From contig NC_082426.1 of assembly GCF_004011695.2 (NCBI RefSeq), positions 124,001 to 188,000 of the forward strand: DNA of 64,000 nt. Reading direction: 5' to 3'. Under the pieces are notes generated by a model. The model was given only the letters and a program-made list of their open reading frames with translations, was not told where the DNA came from and made no database searches. Positions within the stretch are counted from its first letter, which is position 1. Each line of letters starts with the position of its first letter. Shown here one piece after another: positions 45,090 to 55,581 of the stretch. A program made the translations under genes and the position numbers. This DNA comes from Ascochyta rabiei. Its lineage: Eukaryota > Ascomycota > Dothideomycetes > Pleosporales > Didymellaceae.

Positions 45090-46680
45090 TCAAGCCTTTG
45101 GTTTCTTGCTTGCCGCGGACGCAGTATCCGTATCCTTACAATCGTCATCATCCTCGTCCTCGACGACGACGCGCTTCCGCTTGCTCCTGGCACCACTACT
45201 CGACTCTTCGCCCTTGTCCCACCTCGCCCTCTTTTCGATGCCCTCAAGCCTCTCTTCAAACTCTTCTTGCTGATTGTCGACGGCTGCTTCTAGCTTGTCT
45301 ACTTTTTCTGTCACCTCCATCTGGTCCAGCGCGTCTGCGTTCTGCATGTAGATGCGATGCTTTAGCGCTAGACGCCAGAAGTAATATTTGCGGTCGTTTT
45401 CGTTGCTACTCTTCGCTTTGCGGGTGATGCGTGCTCGGTTGCGGTGATTTGGTGGGATTGTGGAGAGGGCGTGCAGTTCAACCATCCTGTAGAACTGCCT
45501 TGTGACTATTTTAGCTGAGTGTCGAAGCTCCTCGAGGTCGACGCCGTTGCCAAGGATCTGGTCACGAGGGATGGGGGAGTCTTTGCGAAGTGACTCTGCT
45601 GGTAAGCTAGACACTACTGACAGAGACTTGAAAGCAGGCAGCGCACGCAGGTAGACGATGTCACAGTAGTCTCGCATAGCGTCGAAGTCTTCGCTGGGAT
45701 CTTCTACTGGGATCTCGTAGATGAAGGGCTTCTTAACGAGGTCGTCAAAGATGAAGTTGTACAGCCGCGATCCAAGGGACTGGTTTTGGTGGGGAGGGAG
45801 GATCAGGAATTGCGATATCCTCTCTCGCGAGGATGTCTCAAGTCGATCGAGTTTTTGGTTGAATTGAAATGTCTTCGAGTCTTGCGTCAGGCGCGGAGGT
45901 GTGTACTTGTCGACAGCTCCATGCAAGCCTTCTGGAGGCGGGCTTGGAAGCATCTTTGTGTAGCGCGCGATCTTGAAAGTGGGGAAGATCCATGTCCTGT
46001 AGGATGTGGCGAAGCCAGCGAGAATATATGGACTGGTGGGGATGCTTTGGGAGTCCACTTCATAGAGGAAGTATAGCGACCAACGGTCCAGCGTCTCCTC
46101 GTCGTCTAACCCTTCTATGGTAGCACCATCGATGAACAGTAACACCAGGATCCTCAGGTTCTTCCATATCTGCCTTGCAGCAGGATCCAGCATGGGCGAC
46201 TTCCAGATCTCGTACTGCCTGCCGTGTACGGCGAAGCTCTGCATGAGCTGGCCTGGAGGCTTCCAATCTCGTCTTGTTGCATGTTCGCGTTCTTCTTTGC
46301 TCTCCTTGCTCTCCTCCGGGAGGTAGTTCTTGAAGAGGTCAGGTGAGAGGTCCACTTGAGCCTGGTCCAAGTCGGGTGAGAGCTTCGTTAGGTCGAGCTG
46401 CGCGTCGAATGAGATCTTGAGCTTTGGCTTGAGGTCGTTGGTACGGAAGTCGAGTTCGATTTTGGGGTTCTTGTAGCCAACAATCGACTCGTTCTCGTCG
46501 ATTACGGAGTGTGTAAAGCTCGGATTGAAGGGCTCGCGGATGCGCTCGTCGCCGGTAGGGCCTGGTCGGTACAGGCTGATGTCGAAGCACTCGTTGGAGC
46601 TTGTCACCCCTGTTTTCGGTCAGCGCATTGGTTTTGCAGTGCTGCCATCGAGCAATAGACATACACTCGTCGAGATCCAT
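45090..46680 (-). CDS. HAT1: Histone acetyltransferase type B catalytic subunit
   Basis: Acetylates newly made histone H4 (K5/K12) before chromatin assembly. Exons on minus: 46680-46665 (16 nt) and 46609-45090; 511 aa. The join gives MDLDEWVTSSNECFDISLYRPG, typical of Hat1. Core blocks: FNPSFTHSVIDENESIVGYKNPKIELDF, FAVHGRQYEIWKSPM, RILVLLFIDGATIEGLDDE, WSLYFLYEV, TWIFPTFKIARYTKML, then the acetyl-CoA motif region RISQFLILPPHQNQSLGSRLYNFIFDDL and ITVEDPSEDFDAMRDYCD-like PVEDPSEDFDAMRDYCD. The first Gly of the Q-x-x-G-x-G loop is Ser here. The C-terminal tail is acidic then Lys/Arg-rich (KRKRVVVEDEDDDD). Confidence 0.93.
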
Positions 46681-47029
46681 GGTTACAGCAATGTGTGCGA
46701 GCCGTGGTGAGGTTGTCAGATTTGCAGGCGCGTCGCGAAGGCAGGGAGCGGACGCGATTTTAGCGCGCTTTTGCCGTTCAGCCCTATGGCGGCTGCACTA
46801 GTGACGCAGCCCCTGTCTGGCTCTCTGGTCTTGCACGGTGACAAGACATTTGTGGAGGACCGTGTTGGATCAACAGACAACGACACCCGACTCGACAATA
46901 CCCTTTGGACTTCTCACGCATGGACAGCACAGAGTGACGCCACTCCTTTCAGTCTTTTCTTCTTTTGCTTATCAGGCGCGCTCTTCCTTCTTCAGCAGCT
47001 TCTGCGGACAGCCGCACACGACACGCAGC
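46681..47029. promoter_or_regulatory. Divergent promoter of HAT1 and the ZIP transporter
   Basis: 349 bp between divergent start codons. No specific element recognised beyond a CT-rich stretch before the ZIP ATG. Confidence 0.35.
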
Positions 47030-48491
47030 ATGTGGGACGGACTTTTCATGCTGCTCACTTTGAGCACCATCATGGCGATTGCGTAAGCCCTTTCTCCACC
47101 AAGCAGCCTCACCGCACATACAACAGCAGCTGACTATGCCAGTTCGTTCATTGCCGGCATCCTCCCCCTTTCCTTCACCCTCTCGCCACGACAGCTGCGC
47201 ATCATCACGCTTCTTGGCACCGGCGTGCTGGTGGGCACATCGCTCATAGTCATCATCCCAGAGGGCATTGAGACCATGTATAGCGCAGGCAACACCCACT
47301 CGCACGTCTCTCGAAGCGTTCGACCCACCGTTCCCAACATACACAAGCTGCAGACTGGCATCAACCACCCTTCAGCCTTCAACATTGGCGCCAGAGGAGA
47401 GGTCGTGGACACCGACTTCGTGAGAGTGGGTGCTGCCAAGGCGCCGGCCGGCGATGTCTCTGAACAGAGAGCGCCTGTTGAATTTCGACACAAGAGAATG
47501 CAAGAGCTGAAGGAAAAGGCAAAAGAGAAGCAGGTCGAAGAAGAGGAGCACCACCTGGCGCAAAAGGGCGGTGACGACGACTCCACAGAAGGCCACAAGG
47601 AGGGCCACACACGTGTGCATGCGCCCGAGGAGGACGAGAACAGCCACAAGCTCGTCGAACAGATGGAGGGCCCAAGCCCGCATGCCTACATTGGTGTAGC
47701 TTTGATTCTGGGGTACATCCTCATGTTCCTGGTCGACAACATCCCAGAAGCACTGTCTTCGTCCCAGCAGCAGTACCAGCCCATGCACATTTCCTTGTCC
47801 AACTTGCACCGCGGACCACACAACTCTTCCAGCCTTAGTCTGAATGGACTGACCACACCTGGCTCACCACCAATGATGACGCCCACGCCCATGGCACCCC
47901 CTAAGAAGAAGACTTCTGCGACGACAATAGGCCTCGTAGTACACGCTTGCGCAGACGGAATAGCCCTGGGTGCCTCCTCAGCTGCCCCGTCAGGCTCCTT
48001 GTCGTTCATCGTCTTCCTAGCTATCATGCTCCACAAGGCCCCTGCCGCATTCGGCCTCACCTCGGTTTTGCTGAAACAGGGGCTTTCAAAGCGCACCGCG
48101 CGAACTCACCTGGCCTTCTTTAGTTTGGCTGCTCCTGCTGGCGCCTTTGCAACGTGGGCAATCGTCCATATACTCGGACGCGGCAGACTTGGTGGAGACG
48201 AAGGCTTGACGTGGTCGACAGGATGGGTGCTGTGCTTCTCCGGCGGCACATTCTTGTAAGTTCTCCGCCAGAGCAGCGATTGTTTATCCATGCGCTAACC
48301 TTCACAGATACGTGGCCATGCACTCTATGATCGAGGCGACCAATCCCCAAGAAGAGCCAGTCATCCACGGCTATTTGGACGCGCCACTTGGCAAGACGAC
48401 CATGTCCAAGACTGATATTCTCATCGTCGTCTTCGGCATGTTGGTACCGCTCGTTACGCAGATCGGGCACGCTCATGCGCATGCTCTCTGA
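47030..48491 (+). CDS. ZIP family metal transporter (SLC39A9/ATX2-like)
   Basis: Moves zinc or manganese into the cytosol, probably from Golgi or other internal membranes as for SLC39A9/Atx2 relatives. Exons 47030-47082, 47143-48255, 48308-48491; 449 aa. TM1 spans the first join (MWDGLFMLLTLSTIMAIASFIAGILP). Then LLGTGVLVGTSLIVIIPEGIETMY, a long His/Glu/Lys-rich cytosolic loop (about residues 75-205), AYIGVALILGYILMFLVDNI, the metal-site helices VVHACADGIALGAS and FLAIMLHKAPAAFGL, and a C-terminal span with a His/Ala-rich end (GHAHAHAL). Closest subgroup assignment is from the HACADGIALG and HKAPAAFG motifs. Substrate unproved. Confidence 0.92.
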
Positions 48492-48880
48492 AGAAGTTTA
48501 GATGTGACGGCGTTTGGCATCAGGAACTTGCCTGATTGGGTCAAGACCGAGTTTGCTGTTTGGGAATACCCTTCATATGATACCATAGCCTTCTATTGTA
48601 GAAAAACAATGTACTCATATCGATTACCGTTCGGGCTTCGTGGGTTTCCAGATCAACCTAAGCAGGACTGGACTTGACTTGTACGCGACTAGTGGTTGCT
48701 TTCGAACAATACCACTCAGAAAGGAAGGTTGTGTAAGCATGTTCCTTGCAACCCCAGCTCATCACCACGTGATAGAACCGGCTCGGCTGATACTGGATCC
48801 GTGTGGGGTTAACTATGTGCTGCAGATGCCCCACGGCTGCCAGCCAGGTTTAAACCCACGTCACGCTTCGGCATCTAAGC
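48492..48880. other. ZIP gene 3' flank
   Basis: 389 bp with no gene; leads into the repeat-bounded segment. Confidence 0.4.
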
Positions 48881-48995
48881 AGGACACGCTTGAGCTGACC
48901 AACGCTAAAAGCTCAACCTTGCCTTGGCAGCTCTACCTAACAGTAAGTTAGTAGTTAGGTTAATTTTAGCGTTAGTCAGCTTAAGTGTATCCTCT
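48881..48995. mobile_element. Short inverted-repeat element (MITE-like)
   Basis: Left arm 48881-48912 (contains GCTTGAGCTGACCAACGC) is the inverted counterpart of 48964-48995, with about 115 bp end to end. The same terminal sequence recurs at 51551. No coding capacity. Structure fits a small non-autonomous DNA-transposon derivative; no target-site duplication could be assigned. Confidence 0.55.
48943..48995 (-). repeat. 53-bp inverted repeat, left copy
   Basis: Reverse complement of 51551-51603 with 48 of 53 positions identical by hand alignment. Four of the five differences are transitions. Confidence 0.85.
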
Positions 48996-49209
48996 GCCTT
49001 TACATCGTCACAGTCTACTAATAACGTTGCACTGGTCACGTCGTACTCTCCACGCTGCTTGGACGCTTGCGGCTGATCTGCACTCAGACCAATCTACTCC
49101 TACCACACTCCTACCCAACTCCCCCATCCTGTCAAATTCTTCGCACCGGTAATCTCGCCATATGCTCACTTCCGCGTGGGCGTAGGGACCAGGCCTCCAG
49201 TGCGCTCAG

Positions 49210-49551
49210 CTAGGGCACTGCAAAGCTCAATGGGCGGCCGGTGTCGACGGGATCCAGCTTTGGTGCAGAGTCTGCAGAGTGTCGGCGCGCACGAGACTCC
49301 GTCTGTTCCTGATAGCCAGCAACGTCGCCTCGACATGCGTCGCGCTCTGCAGCTGATGCCTCAGCATCGTATTTGTGGAAGGCAAGCCAGAAAGCGACGG
49401 TGACAGCTGGAATGACGGCTGTCAGCGAAGCGTAAAACGCGACAAGGTGGGGATCGCGAGCGATGGGAGTAAGTGCGAGCGCGCCAGCGGAGCCTGCACT
49501 CCCAGCGAGTAAGCCGAAGGCTTGGACGACCACCTTCTGGATTGCTCAGGA
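49210..49551 (-). pseudogene. 3' remnant of a membrane-protein gene
   Basis: Open minus frame of about 110 codons with no ATG, bounded upstream by TGA. It starts AIQKVVVQAFGLLAGSAGSA and shows two hydrophobic spans (to LALTPI and LVAFYASLTAVIPAVTVAFW), then a polar tail. It resembles the C-terminal end of a multi-pass protein. Family not recognised; a chance ORF is possible. Confidence 0.35.
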
Positions 49552-49598
49552 GACGCCCCGCGATCCGCCAGCCTCCCCAGCTGTTGTTCGATAAAAAT

Positions 49599-51499
49599 TC
49601 ATTCTTTCAGGTCGAATGGCCAGATCTCTCTGAGGTCATTTTCGCCTCTAATCGGCTCATCGTCATCGGGCTGCTCATTCCCAAGTACTTCCTGTAGCAT
49701 CCCTTCAAAAACTTCCCAATGCGCAGACTCAGTTCCTTCCCAATCTTGCAGAGGAACCCAGCCATCAGACGCGGTATTGAGCAGACTCGACAGGCTATGT
49801 CTCAGCTGTTGTGCCGCTTCGAAAAGCCTGTATTCTTTCTGGTGAACCGTGATTTCATCAGGGCAGGGTAGAGGAAACGGAGATTGCACCGCAAATCCAA
49901 GCTCTTTCCAGTGTTGCGACGTCTGGATTAGCTCTTCGCGGAAGGCAACAGCACCATCCTCCCAGGTGCGATAGCAGTAGCGAAACGGCCGAAGATAAGC
50001 TTCCTCCATTGATCTCGCTACGGACAGCTTCGGGGCCAAGAATTGGATGCAAAAATCATATGCTTTGGCACATGCCTCGCTTTTGGGTTCAATTTTGTCC
50101 TCGCTCGAAGGATCAGAAACAGGTTGCGCAAAGTCTGGTATCGCATCCGCATACCAGAATGCCGGCTCAATGCTAGTTGACTGCCAGTCTATGATGGCCG
50201 ACACAACCGTGGGATCCTCTTCTGAGACAAATATGTTTCTTTTGTGCAGATCAGGGTGAAACATGACTGGGGTAGCTGCGTTCTGAATCTGAGAGCTTTT
50301 GGCCATTTCTTTTAACATTGCGCGACCGTAATAGAGCAGCTTCTTGTGTGTTTCGATAGATCCATGATAACGTGGGCGTTTTGACACAGATCCGGCTGGT
50401 GGGATTTTGGAGATTCCGGTGTCGATGAGACCGTCACAGTAATCGGCGATCTTCAGCCCTGTAGAGATTGCTCAGCATTTTTCCCAGTCTCGAGAAAAAT
50501 GAAGTGACTTACAAGGTCCTTGATTTGGTCTGGTGTCGTGATAGTATCTGGGCTGTCCAACGTTACAGTTCCAATACATAGCCCCGCAGTGGGGACCGAT
50601 ACAGAACTCCCTATTCAACAACAGCTTTGAAGTAGGAAGATATGGTGTTTCAGCGAAGTACAAACTGCCATACGCTGGAAAATTGAGGTCGACGATCTCT
50701 TTGAGCTTTTGGCAAATTGCCTCTATGCACCTGATTTGATCGCTCACGTCCATGGTTGGCCACTTCTCGTGCAACGAAATCCCTGATGCATGTTCCATGA
50801 TAATGTATTCGCTACCGATGGCATTTGAAGCGTCATCGCTCCAGTCCAATATCTTTGGGATAGGGATTCCAGTCTCGGCTTGCACTAGAAAGTCATAAAG
50901 CAGTTAGTCGCGGAGCCACTTCTATCCAATCATCTTGGTGCAGGACCTACGGTACTTGATCGTTGCAACTTCGGAATTAGTCGTCAACCTTGAGACCCCT
51001 GCCAATGCAAAGGGCAGTCTCGCAACGATACGTTTGGCGTTATCAGTGTGGAATATAAACACTCTGTTGAAGCCACCTTCCTTCTTGTCGTACGAAGTGA
51101 CAGAGCTGGCGCCAGGACATAGTTCTAAAACCTTACAACATAGAGCATCAAAGTTGAAACGTATAAAACGTGATTCTCGCTCCAGCGCATCGCGACGGAG
51201 CCATCGGCCACTCGTATAGCGGTATGGATCAGGGCCTGCATTCCTGTAAGTGTCCAGGCCATGTGACGAAAGAGAGCGGGATGCGCAAGTAGCTTACTGT
51301 CTCCTAGCGAGTCCATCATCTGTATTGAAGAGAAGAGTGTCGCATGACCTAGAAACTGTCGGTGTACGTCTGGGTGAGGATGTGTAGAGACGGGTGCGTT
51401 GAGGCGACGCAAACGTTTTAAAGCCCCTTTCAGAATTGGATGCAGCGTGCGAATGTTCGACACAAGGTAAGGTGCCCTGCTTGAGAAGGAGCGATACAT
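49599..51499 (-). CDS. Aminoglycoside phosphotransferase-like kinase (AIM9-like, APH fold)
   Basis: Predicted protein-kinase-like fold phosphotransferase, related to fungal AIM9/APH-family proteins (some mitochondrial). Exons on minus: 51499-51298, 51235-50951, 50884-50513, 50458-49599; 572 aa, joins in phase with GT..AG. The N terminus is presequence-like (MYRSFSSRAPYLVSNIRTLH). Join 1 gives DSPDPYRYTSGRWLRRDALE, the family entry motif; then KKEGGFNRVFIFHTDN and AKRIVARLP with the ATP Lys/Arg region, NSEVATIKYLQAETGIPIPKILDWS, EYIIMEHASG. The catalytic loop is FHPDLHKRNIFV and the metal-site Asp is in AIIDWQSTSIEP. No stop or frameshift. The gene sits inside the segment bracketed by the 53-bp inverted repeats, its ATG 52 bp from the right copy. 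Natural substrate unknown. Confidence 0.87.
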
Positions 51500-51550
51500 G
51501 AAACTTCCTGCTCTGAAGACAAACGTGAACTCAGTCAAGCAGAGGAACGG

Positions 51551-51603
51551 AGAGGATACACTTGAGCTGACTAACGCTAAAGCTGACCTAACTACTAACT
51601 TCC
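51551..51603 (+). repeat. 53-bp inverted repeat, right copy
   Basis: Begins AGAGGATACACTTGAGCTGA and matches the reverse complement of 48943-48995. Together the two copies bracket about 2.55 kb. Confidence 0.85.
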
Positions 51604-51693
51604 TAACTTAGTCTAGACAACACGCAAGAACACTAACATTGAAATCTTTATAGCTGCTGTATACTACAATAATAAAATATAATAGATTCTAGA

Positions 51694-51760
51694 TAACCCT
51701 AACCTTAAGCTAACTCTAAACGGAAGCTAACTCTAACCTTAAACTAACTCTAACCCTAAG
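51694..51760. repeat. Degenerate 17-18-bp minisatellite with telomere-like CCCTAA motifs
   Basis: About four units of the type CCTTAAGCTAACTCTAA, with CCCTAAC at both ends. Confidence 0.7.
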
Positions 51761-52370
51761 ATTTCGTTGTAAAAATAAACCGAACAACCGAACATGTTTA
51801 CGGAGGAGCATTTCAAAAGTCACCCCCCCCCACTGGTCAGTGCACGGGGTAGTGTCAGGGGTGAATCGGCCGGGGTTTCTTATGACGTGTCCTCTCTACT
51901 TTCTCTCTTCTGCCTTCTCTACCTTCTCTATCTACTTCTATCTATAATTTATTAAGTTATGCCAGTCTTTAATCTTACAACTCGTGCTCTAATCATAGCC
52001 TATAAGGCTGATAGGAAGATGAAGTAAGAGATAACTCTGTTTATTAGTATTAAGAAGCGTATAACCAACTTAATCTATGTATAAGTAATTAAGAGCAGCC
52101 TTAAGTTGTTGGCCAACGTTATTGAATACCATGTACCCATGCCGTCATAGAAACGAAACGAAACAAACCGAAACGAAACAACAATTTTTTATTTTTTATT
52201 TTTTAAAAAAAAACCCCCAAATAAAAAGGCTGTGCAACGATGTATTCGAATGCCACGCTCGACGTACCCACACTTCGTACCACCAATCCCCTACTTACCA
52301 AACACGTGCTAACGCATCAATCCCCCTCCCAAGATCCAACCGCCTCGACAAATCAAGTCATCCTGACAGG

Positions 52371-52400
52371 ACAGCACAGCACAGCACAGCACAGCACAGC
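52371..52400. repeat. ACAGC pentamer, six copies
   Basis: Six perfect tandem 5-bp units, followed by a variant ACAAC. Confidence 0.95.
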
Positions 52401-53278
52401 ACAACACGTCTTTACCATATGCCTGCAGATCCTTCAATTCATCAACACTTGCTTGCAGGCTAGCTGTGCGCCAGTGACGCTGGAAGTTGGAATCGAAGGG
52501 GGCTTTACACAACGATACAAAAGCAGTGGCTGTTGCTATACTTGATTGGTGTGAGTCCAATTGTTGTTTGGCTGCCGTTGTCTTCATCGCTCAACCTTGT
52601 TTCTGTATCTACATATACAGGAAGCTTAGCGGTCTGGTCATTTGGAAAACAGTGAATTGGCCTGACTGAATATCAGAGAACAGATACTTGTTGGAGGTGA
52701 TGTGCTTGCTCGATGGTTTGGGGATTGCTGTGCTCTCAGTAACGTCCTTGTTGAGATCAGTCTGCTGTCTGCACAGATGCGACCACTGCTAGCTTCTTGG
52801 AGAGCTACACAGAGTACCCACTCACACGTCATCGCGCCGGTTGCTCGTGCGTTAGCTCAATGGCACTTTTGAGGGAATCCAGACAGGCACAGCAAACCGA
52901 GAAGAAGTTGTATGCTCGATAAGTCTTACATGAAGCCATGTGTCATGTAGATCAATGTTCATATATTTCATAATGCTCAAAGCTTGATGCAGTTAAGACA
53001 AGCTTTTCATGTTTTCCACCATAATGCCTGCGCCTGACAGACTCTGAAATCACTTTTCCATACCGGTCATCTCGAACGAAGTAGGTAAAGCTGATGGTCT
53101 GAATATCTAGCGAAGATGATAGATATCGATGGACCAGAAACTTGGTAAACAAATCGCAGCGAAGCAAACGTGAGGTGAGTCATATCATTTAAGTCATGAC
53201 TCGTGTATCGGGAGTCGTGAAGAGATCGATCGAAGGCTGCTGACGGTGTCCGACATGGCCTCGAGCAACTGGAGGCAC

Positions 53279-54600
53279 CTAAGCGGCAGTCGTGGGGGCG
53301 GCAGCGGTCTCAGCAGGCTTCTCAGCGGGCTTCTCGGCAGACTCGGTGGTGGCAGGGGCAGACTCGGTGGAGGTGGCAGGGGCACCCTCCGTGGCGGACT
53401 CGGGAGCGTCGTCCTCCTTGCCGGGGGAGTCAATCGCGACCTTAACAGCGATCTCACGGCCCTCAATCTCCTTGCCGTTCATCTCATCGCAAGCCTTCTG
53501 CTGGAGCTCCTCGGAGCCAAGGGTGACGAAACCGAAGCCACGGCCCTTGCGAGGCTCACCGCGAGCCTGGAGCTTCTTGACCATGAAACGGGGGATGGGG
53601 CGGAGGGCAATCTTGGCCTGGGTGGGGGAGTAGTCCTTGAAGATCTCGAGGAGCTGCAGATTGTCAGTACAAGGTGGAGGATGGCTGTGGTAGAAGTCGA
53701 CATACCCTGTCCTCCTTGAGGTCGTAAGGCAGGTTGGCGACCATGACCTTGGTCTTGGAGGGGACACCGTCCTCGGGGGGACCACGCTGCTTGCGCTCGC
53801 GGGGGACGGAGGTCTGCTTGGCGGCGGAGTCCTTGTTGGTAAGCGCTTCGTTCGTGGTCTCTGTGAGGGGAGCAACTTGGCCGGGTACATTTGTGGGTGT
53901 GCTCTCGGCGGGAGCAGCGTCGGTGAGCTCAATCTGCTCAGCCTCGGCGCCGTCGACGTTCTGCGAGTTTGTTAGTCGAGACGGCATGGCATGGGCAAGG
54001 ACAGCTTACAGAGCGTCCGCCACGTCCAGCGCGGCCACCGCGACCACGTCCGCGACCGCGTCCGCGGGTGGAGGCACGGCGGCGCTGCTCGGTGCCGCTG
54101 GCACCCTCGGCACCGCTGCCGGGGCCGTCGGCGTGGGCCTCAGGGGTGCGAGCTAGCTGGATCGAGACCTTGCGGTCGAGAATGGCCTTGCCGTTGAGCT
54201 CGGCAATGGCGCGCTCGGCCTCGGAGGGCGTCGACAGGGCAACGAAGGCGTAGCCAACGGGGCGCGAGGTGCGCGGGTTGGTGGGGATGGTGGTGGACTC
54301 GCTGTGCAACGTGTTAGCTCCGGAAGGCGGTACACGTCATGCGCGCACTCGCACAACGACGTCACGGCAGACTCACACAAGGTAGTCCTTGAAGAAGTCC
54401 TTCAACTCCCCCTCGGTGGTCGCGTACGCGAGGTTTCCAATGTAAAGTCGCCTTCCCTCGGCGGCGCTAGCACGGACAGCCTCGTCGTCGGCTGCGGTGG
54501 GCTGCTGGGCGCCGGTGCTCTCCGTGGTGGCAGGAGCGGTGGTGTTGTCGAGGGTGGTGCTGGCCATCTGGGCGGTGACCTGTTCGACTGGAGCGGACAT
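53279..54600 (-). CDS. RNA-binding protein with two RRMs and an RG-rich linker
   Basis: Nuclear or cytoplasmic RNA-binding protein; no specific orthologue named. Exons on minus: 54600-54377, 54301-54010, 53960-53706, 53653-53279; 381 aa, all in phase. RRM1 spans about residues 50-135: RRLYIGNLAYATTEGELKDFF joined to ESTTIPTNPRTSRPVGYAFV. An RGRGRGRGRGGRAGRGGR stretch at about 155-172 is a likely methylation and RNA-contact region. RRM2 starts at about residue 240: KVMVANLPYDLKEDR joined to LLEIFKDYSPTQAKIALRPI, then GRGFGFVTLGSEELQQKA. The C-terminal tail is Ala/Glu/Thr-rich. Strong third-position C bias suggests high expression. Confidence 0.9.
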
Positions 54601-55581
54601 TTTTGCTGAAGTTTGAGGTTGACGGACACGAACTGGATCGAAGCGTGTGGAGTGATGGGGAAACTTGTCGTCCTAGTAGACCGGTGAAGGTAACCGTGAA
54701 CAGTAGTGTTGGTGATGAACCGCCTGGAGGGTGGAACTATTGACGAGGGGGGTGGGGGTGGGAAGCTACGAGCCCGGAAGGTTGGTGAGAGGTGGGTTGA
54801 TGGGGTGCTTGGGGCGTCTCAGTTGTTGTTGATGGCGAGGAGAGCGCCAGGGAGGGCATCAAAATAAATCAAGCGATTCGGATGTGGCGCTAGGCCGAGT
54901 CGGGGCGTAGCAGGGAGCACTTGCGGTGGGAGAGGCACAGTGGCCACCGCTCTGCGATCAGTGTGCGCAGGTGCCAGTGCCAGTGCCGGTGCCAGTGCAA
55001 GCGCAAGTGCAAGGGCTCCGCTGGCCATGCCTGCCGTCTGAGCGGTGAAGGATAAAGGCGACACTCTCACTGCTTCGTTCGGTCACGGTGTCTGCATTGC
55101 ATCTCTGCCTGTGTCTGTATGCTCGACAAGGCAGGCACGTGACGTCTGCTGGGATGGAATGCAGTGCAGTGAGTGCAGTGCAATACCGGCACGGCGATTT
55201 AGCGAGCGGGCTGTGCACGCCACACCAGACTGGCAGACTGGCAGACTGGCAGAGACCACACCCGGCACCGCACGCACTCGTCTGCCTCCACCCCACACAC
55301 GTCGAAGCTTCGAGAGGATGACGCTGCTGTTCCCTCCCACGGCTCCACTCCGGGCGCCGCTGCTTGCAAGGGGTGGCCTCTCTCGAGACCCGCCTGCCGT
55401 TTGACGTGGCCGCTAGCGCACCGCTCTTCACTCTCGACGGGGCCCGGGGGAACGCCACACAGACACCATTTTCTCCAAACTCTTCCAGCCTAGGCGCACC
55501 GCAGATTGCAGATTGAATGTTGCAGGTTGCAGGTTGCAGGTTGCAGTGCATTCTGAGTCTGGCGTCACCCAAGCACCGACC
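54601..55581. promoter_or_regulatory. Divergent intergenic region with short tandem repeats
   Basis: 981 bp between the RRM gene and TAH18 starts. Contains CAGTGC/GTGCCA hexamers at about 54969-55015, a GACTGGCA octamer repeat at about 55228-55254, and a GTTGCAG heptamer at about 55520-55546 in the TAH18 leader. Confidence 0.5.
55520..55546. repeat. GTTGCAG heptamer, nearly four copies
   Basis: Tandem 7-bp units about 36 bp upstream of the TAH18 ATG, likely in the 5' leader. Confidence 0.85.

Larger units (their letters stand above)
51604..53278. other. A/T-rich and simple-sequence intergenic region
   Basis: 1.7 kb without a supported gene. Holds the minisatellite at 51694-51760, a run of C near 51823-51831, a GAAAC-type tract followed by T and A runs (52151-52215) and an ACAGC repeat (52371-52400). 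A stretch at about 51959-52030 reads MPVFNLTTRALIIAYKADRK before a stop, which vaguely recalls transposase N termini but is too short to claim. Confidence 0.45.

Noticed and set aside
51959..52030. Short frame resembling a transposase N terminus
   Set aside because: Only about 20 residues before a stop and no further catalytic motif; too weak to call a transposon relic.
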